A model generated the notes under the pieces. The model ran no database searches, was not told where the DNA came from, and saw only the letters and a list, made by a program, of their open reading frames with translations. From the NCBI GenBank assembly GCA_016183945.1, contig JACPDP010000069.1, forward strand, positions 1-23,953: 23,953 nt of DNA, given 5' to 3'. Source of the DNA: Magnetospirillum sp. (GTDB lineage: Bacteria; Pseudomonadota; Alphaproteobacteria; Rhodospirillales; Magnetospirillaceae). Each line of letters starts with the position of its first letter. Position 1 is the first letter of the stretch. Positions 7,856-16,358 of the stretch are shown in pieces. The translations under genes and the position numbers were made by a program.

Positions 7856-8906
7856 GCGGATTAGCCCGCGCCCCCCTGTTCGTCGCCGGAGCCGCCAGCC
7901 TGCTGGCCGGGCTGGCGGCCGGCGAGGCACGGCTGGGCTGGCCGGCACCCGATCTCGCCCACAGCCTCACCCTGGTGCACGGCCCCTTGATGGTGTGCAG
8001 CTTCTTCGGCACCGTCATCGGCCTGGAACGCGCCGTCGCCCTTGGTCGCCCCTGGGGCTTCGCCGCCCCGGCCGCACCGGCGCGGGCGGCCTGCTGCTGA
8101 TCCTCGGACAGGGCGCCGCCGGTGCCGCCGCCATCACCCTCGGCAGCCTGCTGTTCGTCGCCATGGCGCTGGTGGTGCTGATTCGCCAGCCGCAGCCCTT
8201 CACCGCCGTGATGAGCCTGGGAGCCCTGGCCTGGCTGGGAGCCAACCTCGCCTGGGCGGGGGGCGTCGAGGTGCCCCGGGTGGTGCCGGGCTGGGCCGCC
8301 TTCCTGGTCTTCACCATCGCCGGCGAGCGCCTGGAGCTGTCACGGTTCCTGCCGCCGTGGAAGTGGCGCACGCCCACCCTGGTTCCCACCGTGCTGCTGG
8401 TGCTGACCGGCATCGCCCTGGCGTCGTGGCCGCTGTTCGGACTGGGCCTGCTGGCCATGGTCGCGTGGTCGCTGATGAACGACGTGGCGCGGCGCACAGT
8501 GCGACAGCAGGGACTTACCCGCTACGTGGCCATATGCCTGCTGTCGGGCTATTTCTGGCTGGCGGTGGCGGGACTGGCGGCGGTCGCCTCGCCGGGGAAT
8601 GCCGGCTATGGCTATGATAGCGCCCTGCATGCCCTGTTCGTGGGCTTCGTCTTCGCCATGGTGTTCGGACACGCCCCGGTCATTGCCCCGGCGGTGCTGA
8701 AGGTGACCCTGCCCTATCGGCCGTATTTCTATGCGCCGCTGGTGCTGCTGCACCTATCGCTGACGCTGCGGCTGCTCGGCGACCTGATCGCGGCCGACGG
8801 GTTGCGGCAATGGGGCGGCTTGCTCAATGGCGTCGCCATCGTCGCCTTCCTGCTGACCATGGCCGGCACCGCGGTGCTGGCTAGTCGGCATCGGACTTCC
8901 GGTTGA
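7852..8906 (+). pseudogene. Polytopic membrane protein (NnrS-like), interrupted by a frameshift
   Basis: Two reading frames encode one membrane protein. The first runs from ATG 7852 (MSGLARAPLFVAGAASLLAG) to a TGA at 8098-8100. The second carries the rest (GAGGLLLILGQGAAGAAA to ASRHRTSG) to TGA 8904-8906. They join if one base is missing around 8070-8090, in a run of GC-rich triplets. The restored product would be about 351 residues with roughly ten hydrophobic helices and a conserved-looking HALFVGFVFAMVFGHAP segment. It recalls the NnrS family of heme/copper membrane proteins linked to nitrogen-oxide metabolism, but the match is loose. Either the gene is truly broken or there is a single-base sequence error. 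It is coupled to the DUF59 gene upstream and convergent with hrpB. Confidence 0.7.
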
Positions 8907-8952
8907 GCAGGCCGTCCACACATGACGGGGAAAGTTGGAGGTTGATTGCCTT

Positions 8953-11460
8953 TCACCCGGTTACCCTGGGCTTGGCGCGCGCGGTGGGGTCGGCCTGCAG
9001 GGGGTCGTCGGGCCACCAGTGCTTGGGGTATCGGCCCTTGAGGTCGGACTTCACCGCCTTGTAGGCGTTGGCCCAGAAGCTGGCGAGGTCGGCGGTCACC
9101 TGCACCGGCCGGCGAGCCGGCGACAGCAGGTGGAGCAGCAGCGGCACCCGTCCGCCGGCGATGCGCGGCGTTTCGGCACAGCCGAACATTTCCTGCAGTC
9201 GCACCGCCAGAACCGGCACCTCGCCCGAATAATCGATGCCGACGCGGCTGCCCGAAGGCACCGCCACATGGGTAGGAGCCAGTTCATCCAGCCGGCGCCG
9301 CGCCTCCCACGCCAACAGCCCGTGCAGCGCCGCAGCGAGATCAACGCGGGCGAGATGGGCACGGCGGGTGATGCCGGCGAGAAACGGTGCCAGCCAGACC
9401 TCCAGGCTTGCCAGCAGGGCGTCGTCGGACAGGTCGGGCCAGCCGGCCTCGGGCTCGGCGCGGGCCAGGAAGGCGACGCGGGTGCGGAAGGACTGCAACT
9501 CGGCGGCCCACGGCAGGCACGCCAGCCCCATGTCGCGCACCCCCTCGGCCATGGCAGCGGCGAGGTCGGCCGGGTCGGCGGTCTCCAGCGGCTGGTCGTC
9601 GAGCACCAGCGCCCACAGCCGGCGCTGGCGGCGGGCCAGCACCACCTCGTCGCGGTGGTTCCATTCGATGCGGGCGACGGTGGTCATGTCCTCGGCAAAG
9701 TGGGCGTCGAGGTCGGCGCGGGTGAGCGGCGCGGCCAGGAAGATGCGGGCCTCGCGCCGGTCGCCGTCCAACTCGGCCACCGCCAGCCAGTCCTCGGCCG
9801 ACAGCGGTTCGCGCTCGGCGAACACGGCGCCGCGCCCGCCGGTCAGCTGATAACGCGGCTCTCCCCCGGGCCGCCGCCGGGCGATGCGGTCGGGATAGGC
9901 GAAGGCCACCAGCAGGGCGACGTCGGCGGGGGTCCCCTCCTGCTCGCCCGCCTTGACGCCCAGCCGCCGCCGCCACTCCTTGGCTGCCTGGCGGACGCGG
10001 GCCAGGGCGCCGCGATCGATTGGCAGCCCGTGGCCCTCGCCGGTACGGATGGCCTCGATGCGCAGGCGCAGGTCGCCGTCGCGGTTGCCGCGCCCGGCCT
10101 TCAGCACGTCGCGCTCCTCCAGCAGGGCGGCCAGTTCGGCGGCCAAGCCGCCCCATCCGAGGTCGCGGGCTTTCAACGCCATGTGGGCCAGGCGCGGATG
10201 CATGGCCAGCCGGGCCATGGCGCGGCCGTGCGCTGTGATGCGGCCGCCACGGTCGAGCGCATCCAACTCGCCCAGCAGCTCGCGCGCCTGGGCCAGCGCG
10301 GCGGCCGGCGGCGGGTCGAGCCAGGCCAGGGAGGCGGGGTCGGCCACCCCCCACTGCGCCAGGTCGAGGGCCAGCGGCGCCAGGTCGGCTTCGAGGATTT
10401 CCGGCACGGTGAAGGCCGGCAGGGCACGGTCCTCGGCCTCGCTCCACAAACGATAGCAAACGCCCGGCCCCAATCGCCCGGCGCGGCCGCGACGCTGATC
10501 GGCGGAGGCGCGCGATACCGGCAGCGTCACCAAGCGCGTCATGCCCGAACTGGGGTCGAAGCGCGCCGCCCGCATCTGGCCTGCGTCCACCACCACCCGC
10601 ACGCCCTCGATGGTCAGCGAGGTCTCGGCGATGGCGGTGGCCAGCACCACCCGGCGGCGGCCGTCCCGGGCGGGCCGGATGGCACGGTCCTGCGCCTCCT
10701 GCGGCAGGTCGCCATAAAGCGGCGCCAGCACGACGCCCTCGGCGGCAGGGTGCTCGGCCAGCAGCGCCTCGACCCGCCGGATCTCGCCCTGGCCGGGCAG
10801 AAACACCAGAATGTCGCCGCTTTCGTCGTCGAGGGCACGGACCACGGCGGCGGCCACCTCGCCCGCGAAGCGGCGCGGCTCGGGGCGCGGTGCGAGAAAG
10901 CGGGTCTCGACGGCAAAGGCGCGGCCCTCGCTGGTGACCACCGGCGCGCCGCCCAGCAGCGCCGCCACCGGCCCGCCGTCCAGCGTCGCCGACATCACCG
11001 CCAGCCGGAGGTCGTCGCGCAGGGAGGCCCGCGCCTCGATGGCCAGCGCCAGCCCGAGATCGGCATGGAGGCTACGCTCGTGGAACTCGTCGAACAGCAG
11101 CGCCGACACCCCGGGCAGCGAGGGATCATCTTGCAGCATGCGGGTGAGGATGCCCTCGGTCACCACCTCGATGCGGGTGCGCGCGCTCACCTTGGAGTCG
11201 AACCGGACCCGGTAGCCGACCGTACCGCCCGCCTCCTCGCCCAGGGTATGCGCCATGCGGGCGGCGGCGGCGCGGGCGGCGAGGCGGCGAGGCTCCAGCA
11301 TGATGATGCGCCCCTGCGCCGCCCACGGTTCGGACAGCAGCGCCAGCGGCACCCGGGTGGTCTTGCCGGCCCCCGGTGGCGCCTGCAGCACCAGGGCGCC
11401 GGCAACGGCGAGAGCGCGGCGGATTGCGGGCAGCACGGGATCGATGGGCAGGGCATCCAT
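8953..11460 (-). CDS. hrpB: ATP-dependent helicase HrpB
   Basis: This is an 835-residue DEAH-type RNA helicase, HrpB family. The motifs in order are Walker A APPGAGKTT (27-35), MLEPRRLAARAAA (54-66), DEFHERSLHADLGLAL (124-139), SATLDG (157-162), FLPGQGEIRR, ATAIAETSLTIEGVRVVVD, and motif VI QRRGRAGRLGPGVCYRLW. The C-terminal half carries the HrpB-specific region. The DEFH variant of the DEAH box separates HrpB from HrpA. ATG 11460 is preferred over 11508 because it gives the usual HrpB N-terminus directly before the helicase core and has an AAGGG upstream. Its cellular role is poorly defined in most bacteria. It is divergent from the cytochrome gene and stands alone. Confidence 0.95.
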   Translation of the reverse strand: MDALPIDPVLPAIRRALAVAGALVLQAPPGAGKTTRVPLALLSEPWAAQGRIIMLEPRRLAARAAAARMAHTLGEEAGGTVGYRVRFDSKVSARTRIEVVTEGILTRMLQDDPSLPGVSALLFDEFHERSLHADLGLALAIEARASLRDDLRLAVMSATLDGGPVAALLGGAPVVTSEGRAFAVETRFLAPRPEPRRFAGEVAAAVVRALDDESGDILVFLPGQGEIRRVEALLAEHPAAEGVVLAPLYGDLPQEAQDRAIRPARDGRRRVVLATAIAETSLTIEGVRVVVDAGQMRAARFDPSSGMTRLVTLPVSRASADQRRGRAGRLGPGVCYRLWSEAEDRALPAFTVPEILEADLAPLALDLAQWGVADPASLAWLDPPPAAALAQARELLGELDALDRGGRITAHGRAMARLAMHPRLAHMALKARDLGWGGLAAELAALLEERDVLKAGRGNRDGDLRLRIEAIRTGEGHGLPIDRGALARVRQAAKEWRRRLGVKAGEQEGTPADVALLVAFAYPDRIARRRPGGEPRYQLTGGRGAVFAEREPLSAEDWLAVAELDGDRREARIFLAAPLTRADLDAHFAEDMTTVARIEWNHRDEVVLARRQRRLWALVLDDQPLETADPADLAAAMAEGVRDMGLACLPWAAELQSFRTRVAFLARAEPEAGWPDLSDDALLASLEVWLAPFLAGITRRAHLARVDLAAALHGLLAWEARRRLDELAPTHVAVPSGSRVGIDYSGEVPVLAVRLQEMFGCAETPRIAGGRVPLLLHLLSPARRPVQVTADLASFWANAYKAVKSDLKGRYPKHWWPDDPLQADPTARAKPRVTG

Positions 11461-11550
11461 GGCCAGCCCTTTATACAGGCGCCGCCGGCCCGGCACAGCG
11501 GCAGTCAAGGGTGGAGGGGCAATAAACCATCGCGCCGCCCTCTACTCCCC

Positions 11551-11579
11551 TTGAATTCGCCACAAACCTGGACGATAAA
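11551..11579 (+). promoter_or_regulatory. Sigma-70-type promoter for the cytochrome c gene
   Basis: TTGAAT at 11551-11556 and GATAAA at 11574-11579 have a 17-base spacer. Transcription would start near 11586, leaving a leader of about 35 bases that contains GGGAG at 11606-11610, ten bases before the ATG. Confidence 0.5.
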
Positions 11580-11620
11580 CGCGTATCGCGCCTACCCCCT
11601 TCCTTGGGAGACAACGTCAC

Positions 11621-11980
11621 ATGATCAAGAAGCTGGGCCTCGTCCTTGGGGCCGCTCTCCTCGCCGCTCCGTTTGCCGCCTCCGCCGCCGACGCCCCCGC
11701 CGCCTTCAACCAGTGCAAGGCCTGCCACAAGGTCGAAGCCGGCAAGAACGGCGTCGGACCGACCCTGGCCGGCGTGTATGGAGCCAAGGCCGGCAGCGTC
11801 GCCGGATTCAAGTACTCGGATAAGCACCTGGCCTCCGGCCTGACCTGGGACGATGCCACCCTGGCCAAGTACCTGGCCGACCCCAAGGGCACCATCCCCG
11901 GCAACAAGATGGCCTTCGCCGGCCTGAAGAAGCCCGAGGACGTGAAGGCGGTCATCGACTATCTGAAGACCGTGAAGTAA
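11621..11980 (+). CDS. Periplasmic monoheme class I cytochrome c
   Basis: This 119-residue electron carrier resembles the small soluble cytochrome c-550/c2 group. Residues 1-22 form a signal peptide (MIKKLGLVLGAALLAAPFAA, then SA), giving a mature domain of about 97 residues. The heme is bound at CKACH (Cys32, Cys35, His36), and Met97 in IPGNKMAFAGLKK is the expected sixth ligand. It should carry electrons between a membrane quinol oxidase complex and terminal oxidases or reductases in the periplasm. Its own promoter and strong terminator make it a single-gene unit. The family call is firm; the exact redox partners cannot be told from this window. Confidence 0.95.
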   Translation: MIKKLGLVLGAALLAAPFAASAADAPAAFNQCKACHKVEAGKNGVGPTLAGVYGAKAGSVAGFKYSDKHLASGLTWDDATLAKYLADPKGTIPGNKMAFAGLKKPEDVKAVIDYLKTVK

Positions 11981-12008
11981 GCCAAACCGGCCTTCACGGC
12001 AGCCTCGC

Positions 12009-12045
12009 GCCGCCGCCCCTCGGGGCGGCGGCGTTCGTTTTTTTT
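12009..12045 (+). terminator. Rho-independent terminator of the cytochrome c gene
   Basis: A perfect 11-base-pair GC stem (12009-12019 with 12022-12032) is followed after GTTCG by eight T at 12038-12045. It lies 28 bases after the stop codon. The T-run is on the plus strand only, so it serves the cytochrome and not the converging sensor gene. Confidence 0.92.
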
Positions 12046-12062
12046 GGGGCACCCTCAGCCCA

Positions 12063-14504
12063 TCAGACCTCCGCCACCATCCGGCCCTCGGCCTCGCCCA
12101 GGAACCCTGTGGCGTCCTCCGCCGGCATGGGCCGTGCGATCAGATAGCCTTGGACCTCGTCGCATTCGTTGTCGCGCAGGACGGCCAACTGCTCGACCTC
12201 CTCGATGCCCTCGGCGACCACCTTGACCTTCAGGCTGTGGGCAAGGTCGATGATGGTCGACACCAGCATGGCGTCGCGGCCGTCCCGCGCCACGTCGCGG
12301 ATGAAGGACCGGTCGATCTTCAGCGTGTCCACCGGCAATTGCTTCAGGTAGCTCAGCGACGAATAGCCGGTGCCGAAATCATCGATGGCCAGCCGCACCC
12401 CCAGTTCCTTCAGCCGCAACAGCACGTCGCGGTGGCCGGTGCCCAGGTCGAGCACCGTGCTCTCGGTCAGTTCCAGCTCCAGTTGCTCCGGCGGCAGCCC
12501 GGTCTCGGCCAGGACGGCGGCGATCCGCTCCGGCAGGTCGTCGGCATGAAGGTTGAGGCCCGACAGGTTCACGGCGATGCTTACCGGATTGCCGGTGGCG
12601 GTCCAGGTTGCCGCCTGCCGGCAGGCTTCCCGCAGGACGAACTGGTCGATGCGCCCGATCAGCCGCATCTCCTCGGCCAGGGGCACGAAGTCGGCCGGCG
12701 AAATAATCCCGAGCTCGGGATGCCGCCAGCGCACCAGAGCCTCGAAGCCGGTGATGCGCCCTGACGGCACGCACTGCTTGGGCTGGTAGTACACCGCCAG
12801 TTGCCCGTCATCGAGCGCCTGGCGCAACGCGGTCTCCAGCTCAAGGCGGCGCTGCTCCTTGCGCGTCATGTCGGCCGAATAGAAACGGTAACAGTTCTTA
12901 CCCTCCTTCTTGGCCTCGTACATGGCGGTATCGGCGTGCTGCAGCAGATCCTCGGCCGTATCGCCGTCCTTGGGGAACATGCTGATGCCGACGCTGGCGC
13001 CGATGAAGACGTCGCGGCCGGCGATGGTGATCGGCTGCGCCAGCGCGGTCGCGACCTTTTCCCATACCACGACGGTGTCGTGCTGATCGACGATCTGCTC
13101 GATGACCACGGTGAACTCGTCGCCGCCCAACCGCGCCACGGTATCGCTGGCCCGGATGCACTGCCGCAGCCGCGTTCCCACCTCCTTGAGCAGCTCGTCA
13201 CCGGCGCGGTGCCCCATGGTATCGTTGATCTTCTTGAAGCCGTCGAGGTCGAGGAACATCAGGCCCAGCGACTGCTCGGCACGCCGGGCGTGCAGCAGGG
13301 CATGCGCCAGCCGGTCATGGAACAACACGCGGTTGGGCAGGTCGGTCAGCACGTCGAAATGGGCCAACCGCTGGATGCGCCGCTGGGCCTCGACCATGTC
13401 GGTAATGTCGCTGAAACTGCCGATGAAATAGGTGATCTCGCCGGCCTGGCCGCGAACCGCGACGATGCTCTCCCAGGCGGTGAACACGCTGCCGTCCTTG
13501 CGGCGGTTCCAGATTTCGCCCTGCCAGCGCCCCTTCTCGATGATGTCCTTCCACATGGCCCGGTAAAAGGCCTCGTCATGGTGATGGGATCGCAAGATTC
13601 TTGGCGTCTTGCCGATCACCTCGTCGCTGTCGAACCCCGTCAGGGTGCGGAAGGTGGGATTGGCGCGCAAAATGACGCCGTTGGGATCGGTGATGATGGT
13701 GGCGTCGAGGGCGTTGCCGAAGACATGCGCCGCCAGCCGGGTCTCCTCGTCGGCGCGGGCCTTCTCCATCAGCCGGACCGTGGCGCGGCGGCCGATCAGG
13801 CCGATGCCGCACAGCCCCAGCCCCCAGACGCCGCCATGGGAAATGGCGATGGCCCGCACCGCCCGCCCCTCGGCGGCGAGATAGGGCGCCATGGGCACCG
13901 CAAGCCCCACCGCGCCCCGCACCTCGCCGTTCTTGAAGCCGAGATGGCCGTGGCACTTCTGGCAGCTCTCGGACATGATCATCGGCTTGATGAAGCGCAG
14001 GTGAGGCTGGCCGTCGATATTGGCCACCTCCAGCACCTCCTCCGCACTGTGGGCGGCGAAGCGGCGGATGGCGTCGGCCTCCCACTCGTCAGCCTTGTTG
14101 TTGGGGTTCAGATAGACGATACCGACGATGCGCCCCTGGATACCGTAAAGCTCGCCGAAGTCCTGCATCATTTCCCGCAGCATGTACGCGGGATTCATCA
14201 AGGTGAGCAGCCGACCCTCGGTGGTGATCAGGTCGCGATCGGGAAGGTGGGACATCCACGGGCTGGGTGGCGTCTTGTCGCTGGGCTCGACATAGACCCC
14301 GCCATGGGTCGAGGCCCAGAACCGGTAGGCCTGGTCCTTGTTGAAGCTGGCCCGTGCGGTGTTCAGGGCCAACTCGAAGGTGACGTCATGCTGCCGGTCG
14401 ACGTTCCACCATAGCGACACGGCCAGAATGGCCGTCCACAGGACTACGGCCAGCCCGATATAGCGCCATACCGCCAAGCGGATGCGGGCCTGCTGGTCTA
14501 CCAT
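12063..14504 (-). CDS. Heme-c sensor PAS-GGDEF-EAL protein (cyclic-di-GMP turnover)
   Basis: This is an 813-residue membrane sensor. A helix at about 14-32 and a second at about 218-238 enclose a periplasmic domain with CQKCH at 181-185, a c-type heme site of the DUF3365/Tll0287-like kind (MIMSESCQKCHGHLGFKNGEVRGAVG). A PAS domain follows (about 258-372), then GGDEF (intact at 460-464, with RASD as an inhibitory RxxD site), then EAL (EAL at 588-590, ELTES near 678-682, DDFGTGYSS 708-716, KIDRSFI, AEGIE). Both catalytic halves look competent, so it may make or degrade cyclic-di-GMP depending on heme redox or gas binding and PAS input. ATG 14504 has AGGGAAGGG just upstream. It is 62 bases after the His-rich gene on the same strand, likely the third gene of that cluster. 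Confidence 0.93.
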   Translation of the reverse strand: MVDQQARIRLAVWRYIGLAVVLWTAILAVSLWWNVDRQHDVTFELALNTARASFNKDQAYRFWASTHGGVYVEPSDKTPPSPWMSHLPDRDLITTEGRLLTLMNPAYMLREMMQDFGELYGIQGRIVGIVYLNPNNKADEWEADAIRRFAAHSAEEVLEVANIDGQPHLRFIKPMIMSESCQKCHGHLGFKNGEVRGAVGLAVPMAPYLAAEGRAVRAIAISHGGVWGLGLCGIGLIGRRATVRLMEKARADEETRLAAHVFGNALDATIITDPNGVILRANPTFRTLTGFDSDEVIGKTPRILRSHHHDEAFYRAMWKDIIEKGRWQGEIWNRRKDGSVFTAWESIVAVRGQAGEITYFIGSFSDITDMVEAQRRIQRLAHFDVLTDLPNRVLFHDRLAHALLHARRAEQSLGLMFLDLDGFKKINDTMGHRAGDELLKEVGTRLRQCIRASDTVARLGGDEFTVVIEQIVDQHDTVVVWEKVATALAQPITIAGRDVFIGASVGISMFPKDGDTAEDLLQHADTAMYEAKKEGKNCYRFYSADMTRKEQRRLELETALRQALDDGQLAVYYQPKQCVPSGRITGFEALVRWRHPELGIISPADFVPLAEEMRLIGRIDQFVLREACRQAATWTATGNPVSIAVNLSGLNLHADDLPERIAAVLAETGLPPEQLELELTESTVLDLGTGHRDVLLRLKELGVRLAIDDFGTGYSSLSYLKQLPVDTLKIDRSFIRDVARDGRDAMLVSTIIDLAHSLKVKVVAEGIEEVEQLAVLRDNECDEVQGYLIARPMPAEDATGFLGEAEGRMVAEV

Positions 14505-14566
14505 GCCCTTCCCTACGAAACCTGGATTGGAACTGTACCATAGGATGGGGGGAATATCTTTTGATT

Positions 14567-15175
14567 CTAGTTCGCGGCGACCGTCTCCAGCCGCCAGCGC
14601 GAGGTCACCTCCAGGCCGGCGTCCTCCAGCGCGCTGCCGCCGGGATGGAGACGGGTCCAGTCGGCAACCGTGGCATCGCGGCTGCGGGCAAGGCGAACGA
14701 TGGTCGACCGATGAACGGCGACCAGTTCGGTGACCCAGGCCGCGACCACCGCCAGCGGCCCATCAACCATCAGGCGGAAGGCCGGCAGCATGGCGGCGAC
14801 GGCTCCGGCATCGTACCAGGCCTCGCCGGTGACCCAGCGGTTGGTGGTGAACAGTTCGTCGGGCCAGCCGTCGGCGCCGAACGCCACCGCCACCAGGTGG
14901 CAGGGAGCATCGGCCTCGGTCGTCGGCACCAGCGGCTCCAGCCCGGCCGCCATGCCCTTGGGGCGTTGGAACACATGCAGGTGACCGTGCTCGCCGGCGC
15001 GATGAGTATGGTAGTAGGCCTGGGCGTGGCTGCCGAAGTCGTACAGGTCGCCGTCGGGGTAGTGGCGGCCGGCCTCGACCGCGCCGCCGCCGGTCAGCAG
15101 CGACACCGGCGTCTGGCCGGAGCGCGCCATCCGCTCCGCCAGCGCCCGCAGGCGCTCGGCAGCCGGATTGATCAC
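14567..15175 (-). CDS. Conserved protein of unknown function with a His-rich motif
   Basis: This 202-residue protein has no recognised enzyme fold. The distinctive part is residues 37-70: HYPDGDLYDFGSHAQAYYHTH, then RAGEHGHLHVFQRP. This gives clustered histidines (HxH, EHGHxH) that could bind a metal or heme. I recall a DUF6969-type family with a similar block but cannot confirm it. The rest is mixed helical with an AGAVAAMLPAFRLMVDGPLAVVAAWV stretch that is only moderately hydrophobic, and there is no signal peptide. The start is GTG 15175, which overlaps the stop of the TAXI gene by four bases (GTGA), so the pair is translationally coupled. The heme sensor follows. A role in the same signalling unit is inference from position only. 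Confidence 0.8.
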   Translation of the reverse strand: MINPAAERLRALAERMARSGQTPVSLLTGGGAVEAGRHYPDGDLYDFGSHAQAYYHTHRAGEHGHLHVFQRPKGMAAGLEPLVPTTEADAPCHLVAVAFGADGWPDELFTTNRWVTGEAWYDAGAVAAMLPAFRLMVDGPLAVVAAWVTELVAVHRSTIVRLARSRDATVADWTRLHPGGSALEDAGLEVTSRWRLETVAAN

Positions 15176-16137
15176 CTCAGCCCGGCCTCGGTGAAGAATT
15201 TCTCGGCGCCGTCGTGCGGACGGACACTGATGCCGTCGTGGGCGACCTCCTTCTTCGACAGCGTCCTCAGCACCGGGTGCAGCCGGATGAAGGCGCCGAA
15301 ATTGGCCGACACCGCCTTCAGCACGTCGAGAACCTCCTCGGCCGGCAGCCGCGTCGTGCCGGCCAGCACCGCCTTGACCCCGATGCTGGCCAACTCGTCC
15401 TTATGGCCGTCATAGGTGCCGCCCTTGACCGCCACATGCGACAGCCACGGCGTCCTCTTGATGTAGGCGTCGACCGCCTTGCCCTTCACCGCCACCAGCG
15501 AGGCGCCGCACTCCTCGATGGCCTCGGCCACCTCGGGAATGGGATGCACGCCGGTGAACACCGCGGCGTCGATATTGCCGCGGCACAGCTCCGCCGCCTG
15601 CTCGGCGAAATCCAGTTCCACCAGCGGCGAAAGGTCGCCCAGCGACAGGCCGGCGGCGTCGAGCACCGTCTCGCCCATGGCCCGCTGGAACGAGCCGGGG
15701 CGGCCGAGATTGACCCGCTTGCCCTTGAGGTCGCCGACGAAATTGATGCCCGCATCGGGGCGCACCAGCACCAGAGTGGCCTCGCCGTGCAGCGACATCA
15801 GCGCGCGCAGCTCGGCCATCGGCCCCAGGTCCCTGAAGCCCTCCTCGCCGGCCTGGGCCAGCAGCAGCGCCTTGGACTGCACCACCGCCAGGTCGGCGTC
15901 GCCGCTTTTCAGCGCCGCCATATTGGCCGCCGAGCCGGACGACGGCATCACCGCGCAGGTCATTCCCCGCGGGCGCTCCTTATTGACCGCGCGACACACC
16001 GCGCCGGCCACCGGAAAATAATAGCCGCTGACCTCGCCGGCAGCGATCACCAGGGTACGCCGCTCGGCGGCACCCGCCGCAGGCGTCACCAACGCGACGG
16101 CCAGGACCGCTATGACCAGCTTCGCAAGACGTCCCAC
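15172..16137 (-). CDS. TAXI-family periplasmic solute-binding protein
   Basis: This 321-residue protein is of the TAXI group (TRAP-associated extracytoplasmic immunogenic protein). It has a signal peptide ending at about residue 23 (VALVTPAAGA). TLVIAAGEVSGYYFPVAGAVCR, PSSGSAANMAALKSGDADLAVVQS, LKGKRVNLGRPGSFQRAMGETVL and the late LDVLKAVSANF segment are typical of the fold. It should bind a small carboxylate or related ligand in the periplasm. The start is GTG 16137 with GGAGGGG upstream. TAXI proteins normally pair with a fused DctQM permease, but none is visible here. The neighbours are instead a His-rich protein and a heme-sensing cyclic-di-GMP enzyme. A sensory rather than transport role is therefore possible (inference). 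Confidence 0.92.
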   Translation of the reverse strand: MGRLAKLVIAVLAVALVTPAAGAAERRTLVIAAGEVSGYYFPVAGAVCRAVNKERPRGMTCAVMPSSGSAANMAALKSGDADLAVVQSKALLLAQAGEEGFRDLGPMAELRALMSLHGEATLVLVRPDAGINFVGDLKGKRVNLGRPGSFQRAMGETVLDAAGLSLGDLSPLVELDFAEQAAELCRGNIDAAVFTGVHPIPEVAEAIEECGASLVAVKGKAVDAYIKRTPWLSHVAVKGGTYDGHKDELASIGVKAVLAGTTRLPAEEVLDVLKAVSANFGAFIRLHPVLRTLSKKEVAHDGISVRPHDGAEKFFTEAGLR

Positions 16138-16296
16138 TCCGGCCCCTCCATCGGTCGATACCTACCCGTTCGGCGACACGCCCTTGGGCGGGCGGATGAT
16201 AACCAACCGCAGGGCCGACCGGAAGGGGTGCTCCGCTTTCGGGCCTTGACTACCCCGAAGATCGCGAAAATTTTGCCTCGCCGACCATGAAACGGG

Positions 16297-16325
16297 TTGC
16301 CATCGACTTTTCCCATCGACACAAT
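16297..16325 (+). promoter_or_regulatory. Putative promoter for the CHAP-domain gene
   Basis: TTGCCA at 16297-16302 and CACAAT at 16320-16325 are 17 bases apart. CATCGAC occurs twice across the element (16301-16307 and 16314-16320), which could be paired regulator half-sites. The match to consensus is moderate. Confidence 0.35.
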
Positions 16326-16358
16326 CGGACATGTTGATGACCGAAGGGAGAGTGATTG

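Noticed and set aside
6071..7948. Minus-strand open frame opposite the dihydroorotase-like gene
   Set aside because: The plus-strand amidohydrolase motifs are clear, and the antisense frame spans several genes and spacers.
8935..11823. Very long open frame on the plus strand opposite hrpB
   Set aside because: It mirrors the third-position GC bias of hrpB, its translation is low-complexity (rich in Gly, Gln, His, Arg) with no domain, and hrpB has all helicase motifs.
12801..14414. Plus-strand open frame opposite the heme-sensor gene
   Set aside because: The minus strand encodes CQKCH, PAS and GGDEF blocks in order. The antisense product is His/Asp/Gly-rich without motifs.
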